Numbered from the stretch's first letter, positions 37,606 through 51,368 are shown. The stretch is 64,000 nt of DNA from Odobenus rosmarus divergens (GCF_000321225.1 NW_004450303.1:3245940-3309939), one strand, 5' to 3'. Program-made: numbers and translations. The notes: generated from the sequence alone by a model not told the origin.

Positions 37606-39126
37606 CATATAAAACATATATATAGCACAATAGAAAAAAACAAGCAAATTATCTATAGATGGGAGCAAATGGAAGGAAATTTAGTTAAGCTTCCCAGAGG
37701 AAGTGATTTCTTAGCTGTGTTCTGAGAAATGGGTAAGGTTTTGCCAGAACAAAGGAGTCATCTTTCTTGAGTTTCTTTGTTTTTCTAATTGCTGAAGCCA
37801 TTTACTCTAAATACATTTCATATATAACCACTTGAAAACCACCCCTTCCATATATTATGTATATGATATAGGATTATATTGGTAATATAATCTGGGTACA
37901 CAACAAATAGATATTAGTGAGCACATTTTAAAAGAGCTGCTATTCACATGGGAAAAATGATGTTACTGGCCCAATCTGCTTGTACTTTGAGTTGTTCTTC
38001 CATCAGCGATAATAAATTTGTGACCAATATGGCTGGAATTAAGGGTGTTGTCAGGGGCTGTAAAAGAAAGTTATCTGTCACACACTGAAACTAAACATAT
38101 GACCTTCAGTTCTAGGCCAGAATAAACCGTCAGGATGGTTTACTTGTTCAAACATAAATATATGTGCATAGATATACAATATTTGTCCAAAAATCTTGTT
38201 GATTTTTCCTTTGGGCAAATTTCTATTCTGATAAAATGAGTAAATTAAAATGATTCTGGATTATTGGAGGGTTTTTTTTTTAATTCCATGCCCTTTTAGA
38301 ATTTTGAGGTATTTATCATTATAAATGTGAATTAGATAAAAAACACTCAATAAATATTTTTTGGATGAAAGCATAAATATGAGGTTTATAATCCAGAGAA
38401 TGAAATATGTGAAACTAAGTATCATATCGAGATATTTACATTTTTTTTATGTTTTCCCTAATTGCTTATTCATACCCTATAAATTAGACCATATAGTCTG
38501 GATCACTGCAAATAACTTTGAAAGCATGAGGGGGTCTTATCATCAACCAATTACCTTGGGTAATTGAAGTCATAACTTTGGGTTACTGGGCACAGTAATC
38601 TCAGAGAGAAATTTGCAGATGATGGATAGAGCTCTAATTGGCTATTTGCCTCAGATCTTCTGAAAGACTCAACCTTTAGTCATGCCTTAAATAAAAAGAA
38701 ATACAGAGTAGCTCAAGTCATTTCCTGTACTTAAAACATTTGGCAAAAATGAGTTCTAGGGTTGTTAAAACTGATGTGTTCAATTTTGGCAGCTTCTTTT
38801 GTCCTCAGGGTACATTGTAACATCTGCTCTTCCATAGTACATATGCTAATCAGGAGAGGCCTTGTTTTATTATTGTTTCTTTTTTTTTTAATCCTTAAAT
38901 ACATACAAAAAAGAAAACTCATACAAGCCTCTTAGGGTGAGTGATATTGTAAAATTATTTTCGTGGCCAAGTTTTGGGGGAAAAAAACCCTCACATTTCT
39001 CTCTTCATTTAAATCCAAAACATATGAATTGAACACTTACAGAATAAAATGCCTTTTTTAAATCCATTCAAAGACCTTAATAAAACAAAGAAATACATTT
39101 CCTAAATTACAATACTGAAGAAGCCT
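37606..39126. other. intergenic stretch with no recognised element
   Basis: AT-rich DNA without named repeats. Confidence 0.45.
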
Positions 39127-39720
39127 TGAAGGGTAGCAGAATATGCCACCTAAAATATGCCCCTTTGGCACAAGGATTATTTTGAGCTGAAGGCAACTGA
39201 GAACAAGTAGACATAAGAAAAACTCTGTCCTTTATTTGCCCAAAAACAAGACGTAAACTTATAAAGGTGTCCTCTCTTCCTTTCTACCGGGAAGAACAGA
39301 AGTTAACCACCGAAGACAACTCTAGACCCTTGGGAGCCCAGAGGCAGCACCAGATGCAAAAACACAACACTTTGCCAACACCACACCTTTTCTCTTATTA
39401 CTTTCCCATATATTTGCTTTTCCACAATTTGCTACCCCTAAAAGTTCAAAGTCTTTTTCTTTTGTCTTGCTGCTTCCCTACAAAATGACTATTCTTTTGT
39501 TAAGGTGTCGCATAAACCCTGTCGTAACTGTCCCTGTAAGTTACTCCTCACTGGGTGCTCCCAAGTGTATGTACAATACACGTGATCATAAACTTCTTGT
39601 TCTTCTCTTGCTAATTTCTCCTTGTCAGAACCAATTTACAGGTCCCCAGTCAATAAGCCTAAAATGGATAGAGGGAAAAGAATTTTTTTCTTCTCCTACT
39701 CTCCTTAACTCCCACTGACG
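39127..39720 (+). mobile_element. solo LTR of an ERV family present three times in the window (copy A)
   Basis: Starts TGAAGGGTAGCAGAATATGC and contains GGCACAAGGATTATTTTGAG and CTGAAGGCAACTGAGAAC. These blocks recur at 54108 and 55193. The TG start and about 500-600 bp length fit an LTR. The family is probably ERVL-like (LTR16/LTR33-like in tone), but I am not sure of the name. Open frames in it are not genes. Confidence 0.65.
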
Positions 39721-40011
39721 TGCATGGAGTAACAGTTCTTGTGAAATTTCTCCCCAGTCCTGGGCATTTCATGGTATCTCTTGCTTGCAGAGAAGTCTCA
39801 CAAGGCACAGGTGATTGAGCCTTTGTGCAGTTTTCTGTGATTATAAAACAACAGCTCCTCCAGTCTCAGTGAACTGTATGTTGAAGAAAAATTACAAGCC
39901 ATTCTTTTGTTAATAAAAAGTCTTAGGGTTTAAAAAGCAACTTCTCTCATACCCTAGGAAACAAGTAGGCGTTCTCTAACCCAAGCATCTCACAGCCCTG
40001 CTGTGTGCACG

Positions 40012-40013
<2 letters not shown>

Positions 40014-40042
<29 letters not shown>
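40014..40042. repeat. (TG)n microsatellite
   Basis: About 14 TG units. Confidence 0.95.
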
Positions 40043-40045
<3 letters not shown>

Positions 40046-40154
40046 ATGAATTGAATGTCACATAAGTAAGATTTTGGATGCATAGTTTGCTATAGTGTCA
40101 TATATGCATATATATATATATATAAAACAGTTGCACAATTTTTTTAAATAAATT

Positions 40155-40530
40155 TCGTTTTTTCAAACAGTTTTAGATTTACAGGAAGATGGTGATAGTA
40201 CAGAGAGTTTCCCTATACTCTGCACCCAGTTTCCCCTATTATTAACACCTTACATTAATATGGTACATTTGTTATAGCCAATGTGCCAATACTGTCCATA
40301 GTTATTCATAAAATCTCTGGTATGCAGATTGTCTTAGCTTTTAACCTAATGCCCTTTTTCTGGTCCAGGATCTCATCTAAGATATTACATTACGTTTAAC
40401 TGTCATGTCAGTTTAGGCTTCTCTTGGCTGTGACAGTGTCTTAGAATTTCCTTGTTTTTGATGACTGTGAGAGTTTTGAGGAGTACTGGTCAGGTGTTTT
40501 ACATATTTTTTTCATTGATCACTCTCTTAA
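40155..40530 (+). repeat. old L1 (L1M) 3' UTR fragment
   Basis: CAGTTTTAGATTTACAGGAA, ATATGGTACATTTGTTATAG, GATTGTCTTAGCTTTTAACC and GAGGAGTACTGGTCAGGTGT match the L1M 3' UTR, similar to 36690-37150. Confidence 0.65.
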
Positions 40531-40921
40531 AAAACTACTTAGGCCACAGCCAACAGGGAAATTTCCCTTTGTCTACGTTTAGGGATGCAAAATAGTGATA
40601 CTAATTTCCTTAAGGTGAACTCAATATCCCCATTGCAAGATCTCATCATCAAAAAGCTTCCTTGGTATAAAAGACTAGATATTTTCCCACGATTCCTGTT
40701 GTATGAAACAATATTCTCACATTTGGGGGGGCCTCTTTTTAAAATACATTTAGTGTATGTGTGTCTGTAAACTGTGAAGGCACAAAGAGAGAATGCTGAG
40801 CATTTCACTTGCTAACATTCAGGTATTAGCAGGTGCTATTCTGAAATGAAAGCCTGGCTCTTCTGGGATTCTCCCATCTGATCGAAACACTGCATTTTAA
40901 CCAGTCCTAGGAAACATAGTG

Positions 40922-40972
40922 TGGGTGTATATATGTGTGTCGTTGTGTGTGTGTGTGTGTGCGTGTGTGGTT
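40922..40972. repeat. (TG)n microsatellite, interrupted
   Basis: TG units with GC and TA interruptions. Confidence 0.9.
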
Positions 40973-42248
40973 ATGTATGTATTTCCAGCAGAGTACCTAT
41001 ACTTATTCAACAAATAGTTACTGAGCCCTAATAGTCTGCCAGGCATGGAGTTATTTGCACTGATGACTTATTTCATGAGCCATTGACACGTCTTATTCTG
41101 GCGAGTAACCAGCCTCTCTGTTCTCTATTCCCTGACTGAATCTCCCCATAAACCCTTGAAGATCAAACCTTAAAGAAACCAAATTCAGTTGACTTTACAT
41201 TATAAACAAGTTAGATCAGAAGTAAATATTTTAAAACTGTAAGTGAAAGAAGTAAATCCCATAGAAAGCTAGCTTTGTACCCAGACAAGGCTTACCAGGC
41301 ATGACGGCAATACCGTGTGATCACAAAGGTAAATCATTAAATTGGGAACAAAGACTGCATCGTAGGTGGGGTTACCTCATTTTCTTTCTTATTTCCAAGT
41401 CATTTATTTTTCAAATATTTTGTAAAGCAAGATTTTTTTTTTTAATTTTGTAAGTCAGCCAATATTTTTAGTTCCATAGTTTTGGCAAGTAGCTTGCCTT
41501 CATACTGATATCCCTTATAATCAATGAACTCTCTATGCTAATAAAAAGGACAAAATTGGAGGATTCATTTCTACATACAATTTTTTCTTAAAAAAATTTT
41601 CTTACTATGGCATTTAGTTTCAATTATTTTGAAAATTCCAAGGATTAATTTATTCACTTTTTATCATGCCTTTTGATAGATATCAAAATCAGTTATTGAA
41701 GCATGGCATTAGAAATAGGCCTTACACAATATCATACTCAATAAAAGATGATACACATCTTGAGTGCATGGAAAGCAAACAGGAAAAGTTGCTGTTTTCT
41801 TGGGTTTCTTTGTTTCTTGTGTTTAAAAAAAAAAAAATGTATCATGTGCTCCAAAGCCAATTATTTGCAGGAGTCTTGGAAAGAATATAATTTAAATGTA
41901 CAGTGTCAACATAAAATACAGAAAACATTAGCTTTTGATTTTGGAAGTATTTTAAAATTAAAATTAAGTAATTTCTGCAGAAGTCCAACAGTTTTGTTTT
42001 TCACTTTTCTAAATTGGAAATGTTGTGGCATCTTGTGTAGCATGAATCTTAAATTAGATCCTGCTTATTTTGAGGTGTGTTTCTAAGATACAAAATCATC
42101 ATTAATAGGTCCAAAACTTAAATAGAAGGTTATAAATTAAGTGTTCTGTGGAATTTGGCATGTGGAAAGGGAAAGCTTCCAGTGCTTCTCTGCTTACCAT
42201 TCATGTGATATTCTTCCTTCTTATGGGAAAAGGAAATTTTTAAAAATT
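40973..42248. other. intergenic stretch with no recognised element
   Basis: A faint L2-like start (TTATTCAACAAATAGTTACT) at about 41010 is the only hint. Confidence 0.4.
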
Positions 42249-42440
42249 ATATATATATATAATTGACATATATAATTGACATGCAATGTTACTAGTTTCA
42301 GGTGTACAGAATAGTGATTCACAAATCCATTACCTTATGTGATGCTCACCACAAGCACAGCTCACATCTGTCACCAGGGAACACTGTTATAAATACCATT
42401 GAGCATATTCCCTATGCTGTACCTTTCATCCCTCTGTGGA
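42249..42440 (+). repeat. old L1 3' UTR fragment after an (AT)n run
   Basis: TAGTTTCAGGTGTACAGAAT, GTGATTCACAAATCCATTAC and ATATTCCCTATGCTGTACCT are L1MA/MB-type 3' UTR text. Confidence 0.7.
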
Positions 42441-42458
42441 AGAAAGACTATTAATATA

Positions 42459-42640
42459 GGGCGCCTGGGTGGCTCAGTTGGTTAAGCGACTACCTTTGGC
42501 TCAGGTCATGATCCTGGAGTCCCAGGATCGAGTCCCACATTGGGCTCCAGGCTCAGCGGGGAGTCTGCTTCTCCCTCTGACCCTCCCCCCTCTCATGCTC
42601 TCTCTCTCTCAAATAAATAAATAATCTTAAAAAAAAAAAG
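42459..42640 (+). mobile_element. CanSINE
   Basis: Clear head, CT block and AAATAAATAAATAATC tail. The flanks are similar TTAATATA-like sequence. Confidence 0.94.
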
Positions 42641-43069
42641 AATATTGATATATTTATGTGCTCAGTGTTTAAGTATGCTATGACAAACTTTTCCTCATCT
42701 TTTATTATAAATATCTGCATATATGTGTTAAGGAAGGATACACATATTTGTAGATTCCAGTGATTGAAGTTCTTTAGCTCAGGGACTAAGCAAGCTCATT
42801 CTAATCCTCCCTGAAATACTTATGGAGAAATTTGTACCTCTTTTTCACGATTCACCTAAGACGTTATCCCATACGAGAGCTGATTATATTAAGCCCTAAG
42901 GAGACTGTGAGTAATTTCCTTTTCATCAAGTATACATTTGCCACTCTGTCTCCTAAGAAAGTGGCAAAAGTTCAGAACATTCATTTTTCTGGAGTACAGT
43001 CTAGAAATTCTCCAAAGTTATTTCACTGCAGGATATCCCACCAAAGCCCTCAAAATTACCCAATCTCCT

Positions 43070-43266
43070 GTGGTGCCTGGGTGGCTCAGTCGGTTAAGCG
43101 TCTGCCTTCAGCTCAGGTCATGATCCCAGGGTCCTGGGATCAAGTCCCACATTGGGCTCCCAGCTCAACGGGGAGTCTGCTTCTCCCTCTCCCTCTGCCT
43201 GCCGCTCTGCCTACTTGTGCCCTCTCTATCTCTCTGTCAAATAAATAAATAAAATCTTTAAAAAAG
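43070..43266 (+). mobile_element. CanSINE
   Basis: Head TGGTGCCTGGGTGGCTCAGT and AAATAAATAAATAAAATC tail. Imperfect flanks AATTACCCAATCTCCTG / AATTATCCACTCTCTG. Confidence 0.94.
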
Positions 43267-43726
43267 AATTATCCACTCTCTGACCTGGGCAAGAAATGAC
43301 AGTTTAAGATACAAGACTCTTCAGACACTTAACATTTTCCACTTCAAACTGAAGGCTGGAAACGCTGCGGATAAAATATCAATAGTCATAGAGCACTGCA
43401 CTTATAAGTGTGTAATAAGAAGTGAATGAGCATTTAAAACCCTTGACCAGTTTCTTCCCGTACCATGAAAGTACTATCTCCTTGAGATTACAATGAAAGT
43501 GTTGTCTAACTCAGAGAAGGGAACTTCCCCTCATACTGTGCAAATCCCAGCTAGTTGCAACTATATTTCTTGAGCTCAAACAACCACAGAAGAAAGAAAG
43601 AAAGAATGAAAAACACCATCTAATTGATTTCTTCCTTTATTCTGATGCCAGCAAATCAATAAAAGTATGCAAATTTTGACTTTGGCCCTAAATGATTAGG
43701 CAGAGTGTTTACTTACAATAGCTTAT

Positions 43727-44409
43727 TGTATGAGTTTGCTAGGGTTGCCATAGTAAAGTGCCACAAACTGTGTGGTTTAAAACACCCCATGTTGGGGCGC
43801 CTGGGTGGCTCAGTCGGTTAAGTGGCTGCCTTTGGCTCAGGTCGTGATCTCGGGGTCCTGGGATCAAGCCCCACGTCGGGCTCCCTGCTCAGCAGGGAGT
43901 CTGCTTCTCCCTCTGTCCCTCCTCCTGCTCATGCTCTCTCTCTTTTTCTCAAATAAATAAATAAAAGATTTTTAAAAAATAAAATGAAACACCCCATGTT
44001 TATTGTCTCATGGTTCTGGAGGCTTGAAGTCTGAAATTGAGTGGTGGGCAGGCCATGCTCTTTCTAGAACCTGAAAGTGAATCTTTCCTTGTCTCTTCCT
44101 AGCTTCTGGTGGTTTGCTGGTTATCTCTGGTGTTCCTTGATTTGTAGCCGTGTAACTCCAATCTCTGCTTTTGTGCCCACCTGGCATTCTCCCTATGTGT
44201 CTCTGTCTTCTCGTGGCCATCTTCTTAAAGGACAGCAGTCGTTTTGGATTAGGAGCCTACCCTGCTCTAGTATGACTTCATGTGAACTTAACTAATTACA
44301 TCTGCAGGGACCCCATTACTAAATAAGGTCACATTTGGAGGTATAGACAGACCCTCATCTTTTTTTTTTTTGGTGGCATGGGCATACAGATCCAATTCAA
44401 CACATAACA
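43727..44409 (+). mobile_element. MLT1-type LTR split by a CanSINE
   Basis: TGTATGAGTTTGCTAGGGTT, the MLT1 start, runs to 43793, and the LTR resumes at 44001 with TATTGTCTCATGGTTCTGGA. It ends in a CAATTCAACACATAACA-type terminus. Flanks CTTAT / CTTAA may be the 5-bp target duplication. Confidence 0.88.
43794..43986 (+). mobile_element. CanSINE inside the MLT1 LTR
   Basis: Full-length. Perfect duplication AAACACCCCATGTT lies at 43780-43793 and 43987-44000. Confidence 0.95.
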
Positions 44410-44865
44410 CTTAATCTCTTATTTTTGGGTCAATGATACAAGACATGGTAATGATTTGCTTTGAAAAGTGGAGTCACGTTTACAATGGTAATATTTATTT
44501 AGAAATCTGAGCAGGCAATGTCTGGAGATATCAAGAGAAGCTTCCTATCCTTAAGAAGATTAGAATCTAGTTGAGGAAACAGACCATTTACAGCTGTGAT
44601 AATTCCTATAATAGCAATGGGGACAAAGTACTGTGAGAGTAGTTGATGAAGTGACACATTTTTCTTGTATTGAAATGATTTTTATGTTCTTTATGTTTTA
44701 ATATTGTCTAAGTTTTTTACAATGAGCATTTATAAGTTCAAGAAGACATTACAGCAAAGGGGATAGATAAAGGAATATGGTTCAAGGCATGTATATATAT
44801 GCCCAAATCAAGTTATCCACCACTGTGGAGGGAGATTATATGGGAATTCCAGTCTGTACAGGAAC

Positions 44866-45780
44866 ATTCATGCATTCATTCATGCAACAAATACCTAATG
44901 AATATAGTAGTCCCCCCCTCATCCTTGGGGAGTACGTTCCAAGACCCCCAGTGGATGCCTGAAACTGAGGAAAATACCCAACTCTATATATACTCTGATT
45001 TTTTCCCCTATACATACATGCCTGTTATGAAGTTTAATTTATAGATTAGTCTCAGTAAGAGATTAACAACAATAACTAATAGTAAAATAGAACAATTAGA
45101 GCAATATACATAATAAAAATTACTGTAGATCTTAGCAACCTTAGCATACAATCTTTTTCTTTCCTTATCAAGAACTTTCAACTTTTCACTTAAAAAAAGC
45201 ATTTTTTAGTTTCTCCTTGGCATATCCAAATTGCCAGCATCATTACTCTTGTGCTTTGAGGCCATTATGAACTAAAATTTGCATTACTTGAACAAGCCCT
45301 GCAATAGCATGACTCCCAATCTCATAAGCAAGATGGCTACTAAGGGACTAATGGGCAGGTAGCATTTATATTGTGGGTGCACTGGCCAGAGGGATGATTT
45401 GCGTCCTGCGTTGGATGGAATGGGTGGGTGTGAGATCTCAGAATGACATGCAATTTAAAACTTATGAATTGTTTATTTCTGGAATTTTTCATTTAATATT
45501 TTCAGACCACAAGTGATCACAAGTAATGGAAACCATGAAAGGTGAAACAGAGAATAAGGGGGGACTACGGCACCTGCCAGGCACTATTCCAGGCACTGAA
45601 GATATAATGTTGAACGAGATAGATTATATTCTTGCTTTCAAGAAGCATACGGTTTAGTGGGGAAGTAGACAAAAAAAACCAGTGAGATACAAATAAATTA
45701 AAATCATTACACTTTGTAATGAAAAAAACAAACTGGGGATAGGAAAGCAGGAAAAATCTCCATTAGGAGGGAATATTTAA
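44866..45780 (+). repeat. L2 fragment split by a Tigger element
   Basis: CATGCAACAAATACCTAATG before 44904 and CACCTGCCAGGCACTATTCC after 45570 are consecutive parts of the L2 3' region. The DNA between is a separate insertion. Confidence 0.65.
44905..45570. mobile_element. Tigger-type (TcMar) DNA transposon relic
   Basis: Inverted termini TAGTAGTCCCCCCCTCATCC and AATAAGGGGGGACTAC, then AAGACCCCCAGTGGATGCCT and AACAACAATAACTAATAGTA, match a Tigger element. There is no transposase frame, so it is non-autonomous. Confidence 0.75.
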
Positions 45781-46189
45781 GTTCTGAATCCTAAAGGATG
45801 AGAAGGTGTTGACCATGCAAAGAGTAAGAGAGTTTTGAATGGGACTTTTGTTGGAGAGACTCAGTAGAAAATTAGAGGGAAAGACTAGGTGCTTGAACAA
45901 TTTTCAGAGAAATGATCTACATTTAAAAGTTATCTAGAAAAAGGGGAAATGAAGTGGATATTGAAGGTCAAGTACAACAACTTGCAAAGTGTCAGGTATA
46001 GACAGAGGAAATAAAAAGGGAACTTTAGAGAAGCAAACAGATGAAAGAGATTGAGGAAAGGTGAAAAGGGAGGACAGCGCGTTGTCAATAATGCTGAATT
46101 ACAGACAGTTCTTGAAAGGATGCTGACAATGGCGCTAGGAAAAATATCAAGTTTTGTCTATGCTTGCATATAAATGTATATAAACTTAC

Positions 46190-46420
46190 AAGTGTATACC
46201 TCTTCAGCAATTCTACTGCTATGCATGCATCTTAAATAATCAGAAATGTGTGCAAAGATGTCTGTACTAAGAACTCATTTTCAGCGAGCTTTATAATGAA
46301 AAATAGAAGCAACCCAAAAATCCAATGATAGAAAATTGGTTTAATAAACGGTCATGTATCTGTACAATGAAATAGTATACAACTGTTTAAAAAGTATATT
46401 AAAAAGTAGCAAGTCTCAAA
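46190..46420 (+). repeat. old L1 3' fragment
   Basis: AGCAATTCTACTGCTATGCA, TAGAAGCAACCCAAAAATCC and AATGAAATAGTATACAACTG follow an L1 ORF2-end pattern. Confidence 0.55.
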
Positions 46421-49261
46421 GCTTGGGTCTCAAGACTCTTTTACCATCTTAAACATTATAGAGCACTCCAAGGAGCTTCTATTTTTGTGAGGTATACCTA
46501 TCTATTCCATCAATCTTACTAATGCAAATGGTACAGTTCAACTCTGGTTCCTCTTTACTCTGCGCTGGGACCAAGACCACCAGACACAAAGCAATGGCTT
46601 CTTGCACATGCAGACAAGCACAGAAACATACTAACATATGCTTCCTAGAATGAGAAGGAAGAAAATGAATACAAAGGTTAAAAACATTTCCTATAGGACT
46701 TACCACCAAAAGTTGACTCTTGAGAATTCCAAGCAGACTGTATGATAGTACAGCTGCCTCTAAACTTCAACATCAAAATCTAAAACCTATACTGACTTTT
46801 CTTCTAGAAGCCACCGAGGTGGTTCCGAGGACTGTATAAGTAAGTTTCTATAGGAGAACCTATTTCTGAATAAGGACAAATTGTTATGAACCTCATGTGT
46901 TTGTTACTTTATAATGGTTGTCCCTGTTTCTTGTTTAGCAACAGCTTAAACAGGCTCTGCAGGATGCTCAGAAAATGGTTTCATGGGTGTAGCTACAGGC
47001 TAAACAGGAATGCAGAGAAAAGAACTAACAGGCCCTGCTGGTTTCTCAGAAGCAACTCTGTGTATTGCAAGAGGCCTTCATTAGAAGAAATGCACCTCCA
47101 AGCCAATCAGCTCCCTGGAGTGTCAAACCTGCTTCCAGCTCACCCCTCTACTTGTTAGGATGTAATCAAATAGTCTTAGTGCTGTAAGGAATCTTCCTGC
47201 AATAAACTGTCAGCATTCTAATGCAATTATCTTGTAAGACTCCTCCTCTAATGGTTGAATCCTTGGGCAGCATCCCTCATTATTATTGACCAGTCTCCGT
47301 TTAATATCTTCAGTATGGTAAAACTAGCTACCCGAGGCAACCTTTCATTGAACAGCTCAAAATGTTATAAAATTGTTGTGTTGAGCAGCAAAATATTTTC
47401 GGAAATGGAAAAAGACCTATTGTTCTAATTATATCTCCTGGGATCGCATAGACCAACCCTGCTCCCTCTTCTTCGAGTCATTCTTTCAAATCCTTGGAAG
47501 CTAGTAACAAGTTGCCTAAATATTCTTGTTCTCATCATAGATATTTAGGGTTTGTTCATCACAAGGTTTCCAGGCTCTTTGCAATCCTAGACGTTTTTCT
47601 CTGCCCATATTTTGAATTAAACAATTCCCCAGATGCTAACACAACATTTTAACAATATGTGCTATGTGTTATAATGCTCTGTGCATTCCTGTGGTGCTTA
47701 AAGCTCAATGAAAGTTTCAAGTGCTTTGCAGATACATTGTTATCTTCCCTCGTTCTCAGTATTGTACAGCTGAAACATACTTCTTTTTAACTCAATATTT
47801 GAATTTTATTCCTAGTTCTGTGAAATCTAATAGCTGATGCAATATAACAACCCAAAGATCCTTTTGGATCTCAAATTTTTCATGCAAAAACATGTCTATC
47901 TTGATCAGCTCATGGGAAAGGTGTTTTTCCTTTGTATTTGAAAATGGTGGCACTGAAGGAATGCTCCATCCATTTGGCACAGGAAAAGCTAGGCTGTCGG
48001 TTACTAGCTGCTGCGGCCTTGGATTTCTTGTTGCCTTTGCCTTACCAGTACCCAAATACTTTGAATGTTAAGCACTCCTGCTTTTAGATATGTGTGAAAG
48101 AGATTAAACATAGATTGAGGGACAGATTTAATATAAAACATCACAATGATATCCATAGGTTCTCTCCTCTAATACGCTGAAGAAAATAAAATTACAAATG
48201 CTGTATTTATGGAGAGATTCTTCTAATTAGCCAATTTCTCTATGTTGGAAATGATGATAGCTACAAAAGGCAAATGTCAATCCAACCTTCAGGAGTACAT
48301 CTGTTCGATTTTTTAAAAAGTGAATCTCTTTTAAGCAAAATGTATTATCTGTAATGTTTAGTCCTTTCTGTGTAGCTTGGTCGAAATGTAAAATAATGCA
48401 TTGTTCTCAGCTAAAAATGTTCTCTGTGACTATCTTCTTTCAATCTTTGCCCTTGATGCAGTTTTGAATCCGGATACATAATCTTCCTGCCAGAAGTTCG
48501 TGCTTACTTCTCATTGGTTTTCATTTCCTGTTGCCTTCTGAACACCGCAGAGAGAAGGTGCTCCATCTGCACTCTCTAAGACGTGCGGCTTTCCCGGGCA
48601 CATTGTTCATTTAACAAAAAAGATAGAGGAGAGGTCCACTCCTTTTGTTTGGAGTTATATAAATATTTTTAAAAGGCAAGATTTCCTCATTTATTCCACT
48701 TTGGACTTCCTGTTCAGGGAGAGTTTTAAATGCACGTTTAATCACTCTAAGATGACAACCCAAGTTACGATTCTGTAATTACACTGAATACGTTCAAGGC
48801 ATTGAAAATAAGGAAGGCAAAATGGAATAGCAATTCTCAATTTCTCTCCACATATACTGTAAAGTAGGATTATCACATATGTACATATTCAAAACCAGTT
48901 TGTCATTATAAACCCAATGATAAAAACAGCAGACATGTGTTATAATAATTATAATAATAGCTGAATTTAGAAGAAAATTATCAAAGAAAAGACTCATACA
49001 TCATTGTTTCGTATGTTGAGTATTGTAGTCTTATTCCCCTCTATTTCAGTGTTCCTTGTCCAAGGAGTATTTGAAGTTGAAAAATTCTTAAAAAGGTACC
49101 ATAATGGAAGAATATTTTCAGTCAGAAACAATTTAAGTTTAATGAATATAAAACTCACATAACAATAAACGTTGAAACATCTTACATGATTGCAAACACA
49201 ATTAGTTCTTAATAGGTAACTAGGACAGGACACATGGTACTACAGAGAGAAAAGAAACAGC
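46421..49261. other. intergenic stretch with no recognised element
   Basis: No SINE, LTR or gene seen. The 90-aa frame at 46886-47158 has no recognised content. Confidence 0.45.
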
Positions 49262-49495
49262 AATGATTAAAATAACATTAAGAATAACATTTTACAATAA
49301 ATATTTAATATAATAAATATTTAATATAACAATTTAACATATTTCTATAAACATATTGCCTATTAGATATAACATACAATTAATATCATCTTTGTAATAC
49401 ATATAATTAAATTTTAATACATAATTTTTATAATGCATAACAGATAAAATCTTAATACATATATATTTAATATAATAAAATCACATGACAGTATT
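49262..49495. repeat. AT-rich low-complexity tract
   Basis: Dominated by AATATTTAATATAAT-type units. Confidence 0.85.
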
Positions 49496-49519
49496 TTGTT
49501 TTTATTATGTTTCAGGACC

Positions 49520-49705
49520 CATTTTATAGGCTTTATATATCATCTCTTTAACGTTAGTGCCTCTCAATGAGGTAGGTCCTACTTTACCTCCATTTTATAC
49601 ATGAGACAAGAGAAAAGATGTTAAGTAATGTGCTCACAGCAACAGAGATAATACATGGCATGGGTGAGGCAGAGCCCTACTTTTACTGGATTCCCATGTT
49701 CGTAT
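49520..49705 (-). repeat. MIR, diverged
   Basis: TCCATTTTATACATGAGACA and AGATGTTAAGTAATGTGCTC are antisense MIR core sequence. Confidence 0.65.
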
Positions 49706-50093
49706 ATAACTCCATTACATTTAAAAAAAAAAAAAGTTAAGAGAAGTATTATCCTGACTTCACAATTTGCTGCGTGATTTTGACTTTTGTATTAGATTTA
49801 CCTTAAAAACTGTATTTAGCCTAGTACAATATTGGAATGATTTTGTTATTCCAGAGCTCACAACTTGCTGAGTGACCAGCACTAACTGGACTGGGATTTT
49901 TTTACTTGCTGGGGCTAACCTATAAAGCAAATAATTGTGTAGATAGAGGCAGCGACTCACGTTAAAAACTGGGACAAAGGATACTTTGAAAGATTGTTTT
50001 GACAGGACTTCCTTGGTCCCTCTTAAAAAGTTAATATATGATTTTATTAGAAATGACAACAATAACAAAAACTTGTTCTAAATCGTATTTATT

Positions 50094-50300
50094 GAGAAAC
50101 TTGACTCAGGAAAACAAACTGAGGGTTGCAGAGAGAGAGGCGGGTGGGGAGATGGGGTAACTGAGTGATAGGCATTAAGGAGGGCACGTGATGTGATGAG
50201 CCCTGGGTGTTATATGCAACTGACGAATCATTGAACACTATGTCTGAAACTAATGATGTACTATATGTTGGTTAATTGAATTTAAATTAAAAAAATAAAT
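50094..50300 (+). mobile_element. carnivoran L1 3' end, heavily 5'-truncated
   Basis: AAACAAACTGAGGGTTGCAG, GATGTGATGAGCCCTGGGTG and ATGTTGGTTAATTGAATTTA. Duplication AAATCGTATTTATT / AAATCATATTTATT flanks it. Confidence 0.88.
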
Positions 50301-51160
50301 AAATCATATTTATTATAATGTATGTTACTATTACTAACCATGAGAAGAAAAACATACAGAAGAAAATAAAAATAATCAAGCAGAAGTTGTAAAATGAGAT
50401 GAGTGTTAGTACAATAGCTATCAATGGATACTATGTTTTCTTTATTGAAAAATCTCTACTAAGCCCTGAGGGCAAAATCCTTTGATTAAACTTATATGAA
50501 AGAATAGATATTAAACCATTATGCAAAATTCCCAAGAGTTAATTACCAAACTACATTTGTTTTACAAAGCTAGCAACAAGGAACTTTGAGGCACCACTGT
50601 AAGGAAGAAGAGTAAACATGGACTGATTCATGACATGTAATTCGGGCCTCACAAAATTAGATATGGCTTCTAAGTTTGATATGGTTATTACTCTAGATGC
50701 CTAAATGATAGTAATAGTATAAATACAACTTAGACAATATTTTTATTACCTGATGGAACTTTAACTTATACTTTTTCATTTCTGAGGAATTAAATGTAAT
50801 TTAATTTAATTTGTAATTTTCTCAACATTGGAATTTTTAAGAGAATAAGGACATGTATCCTTTTCTACCAGTTTTGTCTTTGGGTGTAAAAGGTTGATAG
50901 TAGCCTACATTTGTGTTGCTTGGGCAATTTTACGCTATCGAGGTCGGAATTACACTAATGTTTTTTCATTTTATAGGGTGAATAGTTATAGATCAGTTAC
51001 TGATACTTTTTTCTCAGACCATTTTTATAGTATGTTAAACATTCTAGAATAAAAATAGTGAAATCAAACCACCAAAGTGACTATACTATCTCAACATAAA
51101 TACTTAAAGAAAATAAGGCAAAATTAGCATATAATTCTTACTTAAATCATGATATCCATA

Positions 51161-51351
51161 GGGTGCCTGGGTGGCTCAGTCGTTGAGCATCTGCCTTCGG
51201 CTCGGGTCATGGTCCCAGGGTCCTGGGATCGAGCCCCGCGTCGGGCTCCCTGCTCGGCGGGAAGCCTGCTTCTCCCTCTCCCACTCCCCCTGGCTTGTGT
51301 TCCTGCTCTCGCTATCTCTTTCTCTGTCAAATAAATAAAATCTTTAAAAAA
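51161..51351 (+). mobile_element. CanSINE, young-looking copy
   Basis: Perfect 17-bp duplication AAATCATGATATCCATA at 51144-51160 and 51352-51368. The sequence is close to the 2981 copy, including GGCGGGAAGCCTGCTTC. Confidence 0.96.
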
Positions 51352-51368
51352 AAATCATGATATCCATA

